From the NCBI GenBank assembly GCA_016235665.1, contig JACRJI010000010.1:62001-126000 (forward strand): a DNA stretch of 64,000 bases, given 5' to 3'. Under the pieces are notes generated by a model. The model searched no databases and was not told the DNA's origin. It worked only from the letters and a program-made list of their open reading frames with translations. The position numbers and the translations under genes are program-made. This DNA is from a candidate division TA06 bacterium (lineage in GTDB: Bacteria; Edwardsbacteria; AC1; EtOH8). Below, in pieces: positions 49,230-56,876 of this stretch; the stretch's first letter is position 1, and every line of letters starts with the position of its first letter.

Positions 49230-51197
49230 ATGAGCTCAAAGTTAAATCCGCAGGATAACTACCGGGCCACCCTGGCCTCCACCGGCTATGTTCCGATCAG
49301 GGAGGCCACCCAGGCCACCTACGACGCCATCGGCTTCATGTCGGGGCTGGAGGTGCACCAGCAGCTGCTGACCGATCAGAAGCTGTTCTGCCGCTGCCCG
49401 GCCGGGCGGTTCCAGAAGTCAGACGACTACGATGCCGAGATAGTCCGCCACATGCGGCCCACCCTGTCGGAACTGGGGGAATACGACGGCACCGCCCTGA
49501 TGGAATTCCGGACCCGGAAGAACATCGTCTACCGCATCAAGAGCCCCACCGCCTGTACCTACGAGGTGGACGACACCCCGCCCTTTCCCCTGAACCGCCA
49601 GGCGCTGGAGATCGCCATCGAGATCGCCCTGCTTTCCAAGCTGAACCTGGTGGGAGAGGTTCACATCGCCCGCAAGCAGTACCTGGACGGCAGCATCCCC
49701 ACCGGGTTCCAGCGCACCGCCATCATCGGGGTGGAGGGCTCGATCCCGCTGAAGCACAAGAAGGTCCGCCTGATCCAGCTTTCGCTGGAGGAGGACTCCT
49801 GCCGCGAGGTCTCCGACATCGGCCACCTCCGGATCTACCGCACCGACCGGCTGGGGATGCCGCTGATAGAGACCGTGACCTATCCCGACATGAAGAATCC
49901 GGACGAGGTGAAGGAGGCCTGCGACTACATCCGCTTTTTGAACCGCAGCACCGGCAAGGTCCGCACCGGCATCGGGGCGGCCCGCCAGGATGTCAACGTC
50001 TCCTGCACCGGCGGCACCCGGGTGGAGCTGAAGGGGGTCTCCCACACCAAGTGGATACCGCTTTTGACCCACAACGAATGCTTCCGCCAGTGGGCCCTGC
50101 TGAAGATCCGGGATCTGCTCAAAAACAAGGTAAAACAGCCCAAGGATTGGAAGATGGTTTCCGAGCCGCTGAAATCCTTGTCCGGAAAGCTGGAGAGCCC
50201 CCGGGTCCGGGAGCTTTTCAGCAACGGGAACAAGGTGATGGCGGTGAACCTGCCGGGGTTCCAAGGCATCCTGTCGCATTTTACCCAGCCCGGCAAATGC
50301 TTCGCCGACGATTTCTCGGAACGACTGAAGGTGATCGCCTGCATCGAGAGACCGAACATGACCAGCTCCGAAGCCCTGGATCCGCTTCTTACCGACAAAG
50401 ACTGGGACCAGGTCCGGACCCTGCTCCGCTCCTCAGAAGGCGACGCCCAGCTGGTCTTCTGGGGCCCGGAGGCGGACATCAAGACCGGGCTGGAGACCAT
50501 TGACGAACGCTGCCGGCTGGCCTTTGCCGGGGTGCCCAACGAGACCAGAAAAACATTTGAGGACGGGACCACCATCTTCGAGCGGGTGCTGCCCGGGGCC
50601 GACCGGATGTACCCCGACACCGATTCCAAGCCGATCCCGCTGGAGGACTCCCGGATAGAGGAGATCAGGAAGATAGTGCCCAGCGAGGTGTCCGACCGCT
50701 ACCGGCAGCTAAAGGACTGGGGCGTGCCGGAGGATTGCTACACTTACCTTTTCGTCCGGAATTTGTATCCGGTGATCGAGAAGATAATCAAAGAACTGGG
50801 GCAGGATCCCAAGACCGTGGGCGGAGTTTTCGGACATCTTTTGAAGAATATCGAGGGGCATTACAAAAAATCACCGGACTTCACTTGCGACCGCATCTAC
50901 GATCTCTATAAATACGTGGTTGACGGCAAGCTGGATGGGGAGATAGTCAAAACCATGCTGCCGGTGGTGTACCAGTATCCCAAGATGGACTTTGACTCGG
51001 TGCTGGTGAACCTTGAATTCAAGCGGTTCTCCAGGGAAGAGATAGTTTCCAAGGTACCATTCCTTAAGGATAAGTACAAGAGCATCAGGACCTCGAAACT
51101 TCCGGCATCAGAAAAACACTGGATCATGGGGCAGTTGAGGAAGATGGCAGTAGGCAACATCAAACTGGCAGAACTTTGGACGGTGATCAAAAGTTGA
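49230..51197 (+). CDS. gatE: Glutamyl-tRNA(Gln) amidotransferase subunit E (archaeal type)
   Basis: A 655-residue GatB/GatE-family protein. IGFMSGLEVHQQLLTDQKLFC opens the kinase-like domain; KSPTACTYEVDDTPPFPLNR, HIARKQYLDGSIPTGFQRT and TGIGAARQDVNVSC are the family core. An inserted GAD-like domain near residues 300-420 and the large size mark GatE and separate it from GatB (about 475). The C-terminal YqeY-like tail binds tRNA. With GatD it converts Glu-tRNA(Gln) to Gln-tRNA(Gln). GatDE is described as an archaeal enzyme, so its presence beside lpx-type bacterial genes is notable. Confidence 0.92.
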   Translation: MSSKLNPQDNYRATLASTGYVPIREATQATYDAIGFMSGLEVHQQLLTDQKLFCRCPAGRFQKSDDYDAEIVRHMRPTLSELGEYDGTALMEFRTRKNIVYRIKSPTACTYEVDDTPPFPLNRQALEIAIEIALLSKLNLVGEVHIARKQYLDGSIPTGFQRTAIIGVEGSIPLKHKKVRLIQLSLEEDSCREVSDIGHLRIYRTDRLGMPLIETVTYPDMKNPDEVKEACDYIRFLNRSTGKVRTGIGAARQDVNVSCTGGTRVELKGVSHTKWIPLLTHNECFRQWALLKIRDLLKNKVKQPKDWKMVSEPLKSLSGKLESPRVRELFSNGNKVMAVNLPGFQGILSHFTQPGKCFADDFSERLKVIACIERPNMTSSEALDPLLTDKDWDQVRTLLRSSEGDAQLVFWGPEADIKTGLETIDERCRLAFAGVPNETRKTFEDGTTIFERVLPGADRMYPDTDSKPIPLEDSRIEEIRKIVPSEVSDRYRQLKDWGVPEDCYTYLFVRNLYPVIEKIIKELGQDPKTVGGVFGHLLKNIEGHYKKSPDFTCDRIYDLYKYVVDGKLDGEIVKTMLPVVYQYPKMDFDSVLVNLEFKRFSREEIVSKVPFLKDKYKSIRTSKLPASEKHWIMGQLRKMAVGNIKLAELWTVIKS

Positions 51198-51282
51198 CCT
51201 CACCCCAACCCCTCTCCTAAAGCATTAGGCGAGGGATGGTATGGATAAAAGAATTAACACTGCATAACGGATAATTAGATAT

Positions 51283-52668
51283 ATGACAGACGACATCTTC
51301 CAAGGCTACAAAGGCGGGGGGCTGGAGGTCCTCAAGAAATACAACGTCCGGGTGTGGGGCCAGGCCGAGGTGCTCACCAGCCGCGGGCCTTTCAAGGGAA
51401 CGGTGCTGCCCCGGGCCGACCAGGACGACGACCAGCACATCGTGCTGAAGATCGCCACCGGCTACAACGTGGGCATCGACATCAAGACCATCACCGGGAT
51501 GACCGAGACCGGCTACAAGAAGGCCAACTACAAGATCCCGGAGAAGGAATTCCCGGTCACCCAGGGCCTGCCCAGGGTCAAACTGCTGGGGACCGGGGGC
51601 ACCATCGCCAGCCGGCTGGACTACCGCACCGGGGCGGTGATCCCGGCCTTTACCCCGGGCGAGCTCTACGGCGCGGTGCCGGAGCTGGCCGACATCTGCA
51701 ACCTGAGCACCGAAAAACTGTTCGCGGTCTTTTCCGAGAACATGGGGCCGGAGCAGTACAAGAAGCTGGCGGTGGCCATCGGCAAGGAGATAGAGAACGG
51801 GATCGACGGCATCGTGATCGGCCACGGCACCGACACCCTGCACTACACCGCGGCCGCCCTGACCTACATGGTTCAGAACCCGCCGGTGCCCATCGTTTTG
51901 GTAGGCTCCCAGCGCTCCTCCGACCGCCCCAGCTCCGACGCCGCCCTGAACCTGATGCACGCCACCACCGCCGCCGGGCACGGGGACATCGCCGAGGTTA
52001 TGGTCTGCATGTTCGGCCCCACTTCGGACGAATACGGCTTTTTGCACCGGGGCACCCGGGTCCGCAAGATGCATTCCTCCTACCGTTCAACCTTCCGCAC
52101 CATCGGGGACACCCCGCTGGCCACCGTCACCCGCCAGGGGGTCAAGCCCATCAAGCAGGATTACCATCCCCGGCGCAAGGACCGGAACGTAAAGATCATG
52201 CCCTACTTCGAGGAGAAGGTGGGGATGATCTACTATTACACCAACATGCAGCCGGACATGATAGATTCCATGGTGGACAACGGCTACAAGGGGATCATTA
52301 TCATCGGCACCGGGCTGGGGCACGTCAACAAGCCGCTGTACCCGGCCATCGAGCGGGCGGTGAAAAAAGGCGTAGCCATTTACATGACGGTCCAGACCCT
52401 GTGGGGCTATGTCCACATGTTCGTCTACGACACCGGGCGCGACCTGATGGCCCAGGGGGTGGTGCCGGCCCAGAACATGCTGCCCGAGGCGGCCTACATC
52501 AAGCTGGGCTGGGCGCTGGGGCAGACCTCGGACATGGAGAAGGTCCGGGAGATAATGATGACGCCCATCAACGACGAGACCACGCCCCGGGAGCCCTATA
52601 ACGGGTATTTGATCTACCAGGGCGGGGTGCCCGAGGTGGAGGAGTTCATCAAAAAAGTGCACAAGTAA
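51283..52668 (+). CDS. gatD: Glutamyl-tRNA(Gln) amidotransferase subunit D (asparaginase-type)
   Basis: A 461-residue protein. Residues 1-95 form the GatD-specific N-terminal domain; the asparaginase domain follows with LLGTGGTIASRLDYRTGAV (first catalytic Thr), VIGHGTDTLHYTAAALTYM (second Thr-Asp pair) and VLVGSQRSSDRPSSDAALNL. GatD releases ammonia from Asn or Gln and channels it to GatE. It lies 85 bases after gatE; the gap carries a CTCACCCCAACCCCTCTCC spacer repeat. Length fits archaeal GatD (about 430-460) and exceeds L-asparaginase (about 330). Confidence 0.93.
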   Translation: MTDDIFQGYKGGGLEVLKKYNVRVWGQAEVLTSRGPFKGTVLPRADQDDDQHIVLKIATGYNVGIDIKTITGMTETGYKKANYKIPEKEFPVTQGLPRVKLLGTGGTIASRLDYRTGAVIPAFTPGELYGAVPELADICNLSTEKLFAVFSENMGPEQYKKLAVAIGKEIENGIDGIVIGHGTDTLHYTAAALTYMVQNPPVPIVLVGSQRSSDRPSSDAALNLMHATTAAGHGDIAEVMVCMFGPTSDEYGFLHRGTRVRKMHSSYRSTFRTIGDTPLATVTRQGVKPIKQDYHPRRKDRNVKIMPYFEEKVGMIYYYTNMQPDMIDSMVDNGYKGIIIIGTGLGHVNKPLYPAIERAVKKGVAIYMTVQTLWGYVHMFVYDTGRDLMAQGVVPAQNMLPEAAYIKLGWALGQTSDMEKVREIMMTPINDETTPREPYNGYLIYQGGVPEVEEFIKKVHK

Positions 52669-52676
52669 AAACACCG

Positions 52677-52700
52677 GAAGCCCCGTGAGAACGGGGCTTC
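52677..52700 (+). terminator. Hairpin terminator after gatD
   Basis: GAAGCCCCGT pairs with ACGGGGCTTC around a GAGA tetraloop, 8 bases after the gatD stop. The T-run is weak. Confidence 0.75.
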
Positions 52701-52725
52701 TGTTGCAAGTGGTACGACCCCCATG

Positions 52726-52753
52726 GTAGGGATATGGTGAGCCATGTCCCTAC
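52726..52753. repeat. REP-like palindrome upstream of the RAYT gene
   Basis: GTAGGGATATGG and CCATGTCCCTAC (one mismatch) around TGAG. Related palindromes occur inside and just after the RAYT gene. Confidence 0.75.
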
Positions 52754-52771
52754 AAGTATTGCGACAATATT

Positions 52772-53377
52772 ATGAATAACGTTTGTTTGCCTGCCAACAA
52801 AACAAAACACCACCGGCGCTCCATCCGTCTGCCGGAATACGATTATTCCCTGGAAGGGGCGTATTACATTACAATGTGTACCCAGGGGAGAAAATGTTTG
52901 TTTGGTGATATTATCGATGGATGCATGGTATTGAATCCCTATGGAGAAATTGTTAGACAGGAACTATTGCGGACCCCGGAAATCCGCCGGGAAATAACAT
53001 TGGGTGAATGGGTGATAATGCCCAATCACGTTCATGTCATCGTATTGATAAATGATCATTATGACAATGTAGGGGCGACCGGCCGGTCGCCCCTACCGTG
53101 CCGGGCCAAACCCTGTGGACCCAAACCCCATTCGTTGGCAGCATTCATTGCCGGGTTTAAATCGGGGGCCGCCAAACGGATAAATGAAATACGTAAAACA
53201 ACAGGATGCCCTGTCTGGCAGAGGAATTATTTCGAACACGTCATTCGCAGGGAAAAGGCCTACGACAGGATCAGGCAATACATCATCGAAAACCCTTTGT
53301 ACTGGGCTCTGGACGACGAAAATCCTCAAAGATTGAATAAATGCCAAAACAACAGCCCGAAAAACAATCTAAATTAA
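52772..53377 (+). CDS. REP-associated tyrosine transposase (RAYT, Y1_Tnp/HUH)
   Basis: A 201-residue HUH single-strand DNA transposase: RRSIRLPEYDYSLEGAYYIT at the start, the metal-binding HUH motif in VIMPNHVHVIVL (near residue 90), and WQRNYFEHVIRREKAYDRIR (near 155) with the catalytic Tyr. RAYTs are domesticated relatives of IS200/IS605 transposases that process REP hairpins. In this gene the 10 residues VGATGRSPLP are encoded by a perfect REP palindrome inserted in frame. Palindromes also flank the gene, and the downstream one includes the start codon of the next gene. Confidence 0.9.
   Translation: MNNVCLPANKTKHHRRSIRLPEYDYSLEGAYYITMCTQGRKCLFGDIIDGCMVLNPYGEIVRQELLRTPEIRREITLGEWVIMPNHVHVIVLINDHYDNVGATGRSPLPCRAKPCGPKPHSLAAFIAGFKSGAAKRINEIRKTTGCPVWQRNYFEHVIRREKAYDRIRQYIIENPLYWALDDENPQRLNKCQNNSPKNNLN
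53069..53096. repeat. Perfect 28-bp REP palindrome inside the RAYT gene
   Basis: GTAGGGGCGACCGG followed directly by its exact complement CCGGTCGCCCCTAC. It is in frame with the RAYT protein. Confidence 0.92.
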
Positions 53378-53378
53378 T

Positions 53379-53402
53379 AGGGACATGGCACACAATGTCC
53401 CT
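53379..53402. repeat. REP-like hairpin overlapping the next gene's start
   Basis: AGGGACAT at 53379-53386 and ATGTCCCT at 53395-53402 around an 8-base loop. The ATG at 53395 is the likely start of the following gene, so the stem could mask it. Confidence 0.65.
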
Positions 53403-55026
53403 GCTGCTCCTGGATAGCTGGCATCCCTATGCCTGGCTGGCGGCGGCGGGCTTTGCGCTGTACGCCCAGACCCTGTTCTTCGGTCTGAGCGGCTACGACG
53501 ACACCCTGCTGATCACCAAACATTTTTACCTGATAAAGGACATCACCAAGGTCCCGGCAGCCTTCCTGAACGACGTAGCCTGGGGCCAAAGCCAGCAGTT
53601 CTACCGGCCGGTGCTGACCCTGTCCTTCATGTTCAACGCCATCCTGGGCGGAAAGAACGTCTGGTTCTACCACCTGACCAATGTCCTGATGCACCTGGGT
53701 TCCATCCTGCTGGTATTCTGGCTACTCAAAAAACTGACCGGGGAGCGCGGTTCTTCTTTTGCCCTGGCGCTGCTTTTTGCCGCCCATCCGGCCCTTTCCC
53801 TGGCCGTGGCCTGGCTGCCGGGGCGCAACGACCCCCTGCTGGGGCTTTTCGTCTTTAGCTCGCTGGCGGCTTTGATCAGTAACCGGGAAAGTAACAAATG
53901 GCAGTGGTACATCCTGCACCTTTTCCTGTTTCTGGGCGCATTGTTCACCAAGGAGACCTCGACGGCCATCCCGGCGGTTTTCATCGTGTTTCTTTGGCTG
54001 GTCTATGGCAAGCAGAAGGCAAAACCATACATTTATCTGGCCGCCGGCTGGCTGGCCTGTCTGGCCGGGTATTTCAGCTTAAGGCTCTCGGTGCTGCCCC
54101 GGGTGCCCCCGGTGATGAACACCGCCTCCGAGAACGCGCTGGGACTGCTGGGTTACATCGGCAAGCTGATATTTCCTGCAAATCTTTCGGTTATGCCCAT
54201 GCCCCAGGATACCCACTGGTTCTTTGGAACGACGGCCCTGGTTTTGTTCATCGCCCTGTTCGCGCTGAAAGGCATCCGGAGCAAGAGGATATTCCTGGCC
54301 GGGCTGGTCTGGTTCGCGGTGTTCCTGGTCCCCACCGTCTTCAGGATCACAGATTTTGCCAACATGCTGGAACACAGGCTGTACGTGCCTTTCCTGGGCT
54401 TGCTGCTGATGGTGTCCCAGGCGGAAGCAATTTACCATTACAAAAAAACCTTTTTGTCCTTGGCCGCCGTACTTTTCATAGTCTTCAGTTTATTCTCCGT
54501 CTGGCACAGCCGGGACTTTAAGGACCCGTGGTCCTTCTGGCAGAACGCGGTGAAGACCTCGCCGCACTGTTCGCTGGCCCATCGGTCACTGGGAATGATG
54601 TACCTTAACCAGAAGGATCCGGCCGGGGCGGCTGCCCGGTTCCAGGCGGGCTTAAGATACGACCCCCAAAACCCCGGGTTGTTGAACGGCCTGGCGCTGT
54701 CTTATTTGGACATGGGAAAGGGCGAACTTGCTATACAGTTATTCAAGGAAGCTATAAAGACAGATCCCGGCAATCCCTTCAGCCACGACAATCTGGGCAC
54801 CGCCTGGCTTAAGGCCGGGAACACGGCGGAAGCCGGGAGGGAATACCGGCAGGCGTTCCTGCTAAAACCCGATGATCCGATGATAATGCTCAACTGTTCG
54901 TATGCCCATTATCTGCTGAAGGACATTGATTCGGCGGGGTATTATTACGAATTGGCTTTGAGGAACGGGCTGACCAGGGATGCGGGGATAGAGAAAAGGT
55001 TGAAAGAATCTGGCGGTGCAAAATAA
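53395..55026 (+). CDS. Polytopic membrane protein with C-terminal TPR repeats (TMTC/O-mannosyltransferase-like)
   Basis: A 543-residue protein. Residues about 1-380 hold 9-11 membrane helices with a loop YDDTLLITKHFYLIKDITKV and FYRPVLTLSFMFNAILGGKN, H-L-T-N-VLMH, as in TMTC/DUF1736-type glycosyltransferases; an acidic pair (YDD) at the first loop fits the GT-C fold. The last 150 residues carry TPR repeats (SLGMMYLNQKDPAGAAARFQ, LSYLDMGKGELAIQLFKEAI, LGTAWLKAGNTAEAGREYRQ). The frame is open to an ATG at 53341 inside the RAYT gene; 53395 is preferred because 53341 would overlap it. No strong ribosome site is visible. Confidence 0.75.
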   Translation: MSLLLLDSWHPYAWLAAAGFALYAQTLFFGLSGYDDTLLITKHFYLIKDITKVPAAFLNDVAWGQSQQFYRPVLTLSFMFNAILGGKNVWFYHLTNVLMHLGSILLVFWLLKKLTGERGSSFALALLFAAHPALSLAVAWLPGRNDPLLGLFVFSSLAALISNRESNKWQWYILHLFLFLGALFTKETSTAIPAVFIVFLWLVYGKQKAKPYIYLAAGWLACLAGYFSLRLSVLPRVPPVMNTASENALGLLGYIGKLIFPANLSVMPMPQDTHWFFGTTALVLFIALFALKGIRSKRIFLAGLVWFAVFLVPTVFRITDFANMLEHRLYVPFLGLLLMVSQAEAIYHYKKTFLSLAAVLFIVFSLFSVWHSRDFKDPWSFWQNAVKTSPHCSLAHRSLGMMYLNQKDPAGAAARFQAGLRYDPQNPGLLNGLALSYLDMGKGELAIQLFKEAIKTDPGNPFSHDNLGTAWLKAGNTAEAGREYRQAFLLKPDDPMIMLNCSYAHYLLKDIDSAGYYYELALRNGLTRDAGIEKRLKESGGAK

Positions 55027-55042
55027 ATGCTGTCATTAAATG

Positions 55043-55064
55043 AAGCCGGTCTAACGACCGGCTT
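55043..55064 (+). terminator. Rho-independent terminator
   Basis: AAGCCGGTC pairs with GACCGGCTT around TAAC, followed by TTGTTCTTTT. Confidence 0.85.
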
Positions 55065-55205
55065 TGTTCTTTTCCTCAGCTCCTTAAAAATATCTTCAAT
55101 AAAGTCCTTGCTTTAAACAACTTATTGATATAAAATATACTGTTAGACTCCGTAACTCCGTCTGCATAAAAATCCCAAAATATACTCCAAACAAGGAGGT
55201 ATCCC

Positions 55206-56876
55206 ATGCCGCCAGCCAGGAAAAAGTCAGGGCTTTTGCCGGCCCGGCCCGCCAGGGCCGCCCTGCTGCCCACCGCCAAGAGCGAGCTCTCCAGCCTTAA
55301 GATGAAGCTCAAGGTGCTGCAAAGGGTCAACGAGATCGCCGCCAGCACCTTCGACGTCCAGCCGCTGCTGGACCGGGCCATGGACCTGGTGACCGAGATC
55401 GCGCCTTCCGAGGCCGGCTCTTTGCTGTTGCTGTCCTCCGACCGCACCTATCTGAAATTCTCCATCGTCAAGGGACCGGCCGCCCACAAGCTGGAGGGGC
55501 TGGAGATACCAATAGGGCAGGGCATCGCCGGCTGGGTGGCCAAGACCGGGATCCCGCTGACGGTCAACGACGTCCAGAACGAGCCCAAGTGGAAGAAGGA
55601 GATCGCCGACAACGTGGAGTTCCCCACCCGGAGCATCCTCTGCGTGCCCCTGAAATCCAGGGCCGAGGTCATCGGGGTGGTGGAGTTGATCAACAAGCTT
55701 AGGGGCGAGGACTACAACGACGACGACCTGGAGATCATAGAACTCCTGGGAGCCCACCTTTCCACTTTGATCGAGAACAGCCGGCTCTATTCCGAGGCCC
55801 GGGAGAAGGTGGAGAGGATCACCGCCATGGCCGAGACCAGCGCCCTGATCTCCTCCTCGCTGGACGTCAAACGGGTGCTGGAGACTGTGATGACGGTGGC
55901 CAAGGACGTGATAGACGCCGAGGCCTCCTCGATATTCTTATACGACGAGGAGAAGCACGAGTTCTTCTTTGAGATCGCCACCGGCGACGCCGGCGATGCG
56001 GTCAAGCAGATCCGCGTTCCCTGGGGCAAGGGGATGGTGGGCTGGGCGGCCGAGCACATGCAGACCCTGCTGGTCCCCGACGTCACCAAGGACCCCCGGT
56101 TCTATTCCAAGGTGGACGAGAAATCAAAATTCCAGACCCGCAACGCCATCACCGTTCCCTTAAAGCCCAAGAACAAGCTGATCGGGGTGGCCCAGGTGCT
56201 TAACAAGAAGGGCGGGCTGTTCACCCGCGAGGACGTGGAGCTGTTCGAGACTTTGGCCCGCCAGGCGGCGGTGGCCATCGAGAACGCCAGCCTGTACACC
56301 GACCTCCAGGAGCTGTTCCTGAACTCCATCCGGACCGTGGTCAGCCTGATCGACGCCAAGGACGACTACACCGCCGGCCACTCCTCCCGGGTCACCAAGT
56401 ATTCCATGATGATCGCCGACCAGCTGGGCTTTTCCCCCGAGGACCGCAAGCGGCTGGAGCTGGCGGCCCTCCTCCACGACGTGGGCAAGATCGGGATGCC
56501 GGACGCCATTCTCAAGAAGCCGTCGGGCCTGACCCCGGAGGAGTTCGCCATCGTCAAGGACCACCCCAACACGGGGGCCGAGGCCCTGGAGCCCATCAAG
56601 CAGATGAAGGACATCATCCCCGGGGTGCGCCACCACCACGAGAAGCTGGACGGACGGGGCTACCCGGCCGGGCTGGCCGGCGACCAGGTGCCAATGGACG
56701 CCCAGATCATCTGCGTGGGGGATTCCTACGACGCCATGAACTCCGACCGTCCCTACCGCAAGGGTTTGGGGATGGAGGAATCGGTCAAACGCCTGCGCCA
56801 GGACAGCGGGACCCAGTTCAACCCGGCCCTGGTGGAGGCCTTCGTCAAAGCTTTGGAGAAGGAGGCTAAGAAATGA
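55206..56876 (+). CDS. GAF-GAF-HD-GYP cyclic-di-GMP phosphodiesterase
   Basis: A 556-residue cytoplasmic protein. Two GAF domains (about 35-185 and 205-360; EIPIGQGIAGWVAKTGIPLT and VPWGKGMVGWAAEHMQTLLV) precede an HD-GYP domain (about 370-550) with HSSRVTKYS, LLHDVGKIGMPDAILKKPSG and HHHEKLDGRGYPAGLAGDQV. The metal-binding HD and the GYP triplet are intact, so degradation of c-di-GMP under control of GAF ligands is likely. Ribosome site AAGGAGG lies 8 bases before the ATG. It overlaps the next cyclase gene by 4 bases (ATGA), so two nucleotide-second-messenger enzymes are co-translated. Confidence 0.92.
   Translation: MPPARKKSGLLPARPARAALLPTAKSELSSLKMKLKVLQRVNEIAASTFDVQPLLDRAMDLVTEIAPSEAGSLLLLSSDRTYLKFSIVKGPAAHKLEGLEIPIGQGIAGWVAKTGIPLTVNDVQNEPKWKKEIADNVEFPTRSILCVPLKSRAEVIGVVELINKLRGEDYNDDDLEIIELLGAHLSTLIENSRLYSEAREKVERITAMAETSALISSSLDVKRVLETVMTVAKDVIDAEASSIFLYDEEKHEFFFEIATGDAGDAVKQIRVPWGKGMVGWAAEHMQTLLVPDVTKDPRFYSKVDEKSKFQTRNAITVPLKPKNKLIGVAQVLNKKGGLFTREDVELFETLARQAAVAIENASLYTDLQELFLNSIRTVVSLIDAKDDYTAGHSSRVTKYSMMIADQLGFSPEDRKRLELAALLHDVGKIGMPDAILKKPSGLTPEEFAIVKDHPNTGAEALEPIKQMKDIIPGVRHHHEKLDGRGYPAGLAGDQVPMDAQIICVGDSYDAMNSDRPYRKGLGMEESVKRLRQDSGTQFNPALVEAFVKALEKEAKK

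Noticed and set aside
51354-52601. 415-codon frame within gatD
   Set aside because: A shadow frame rich in Gly/Arg/His/Pro; GatD catalytic motifs are in the other frame.
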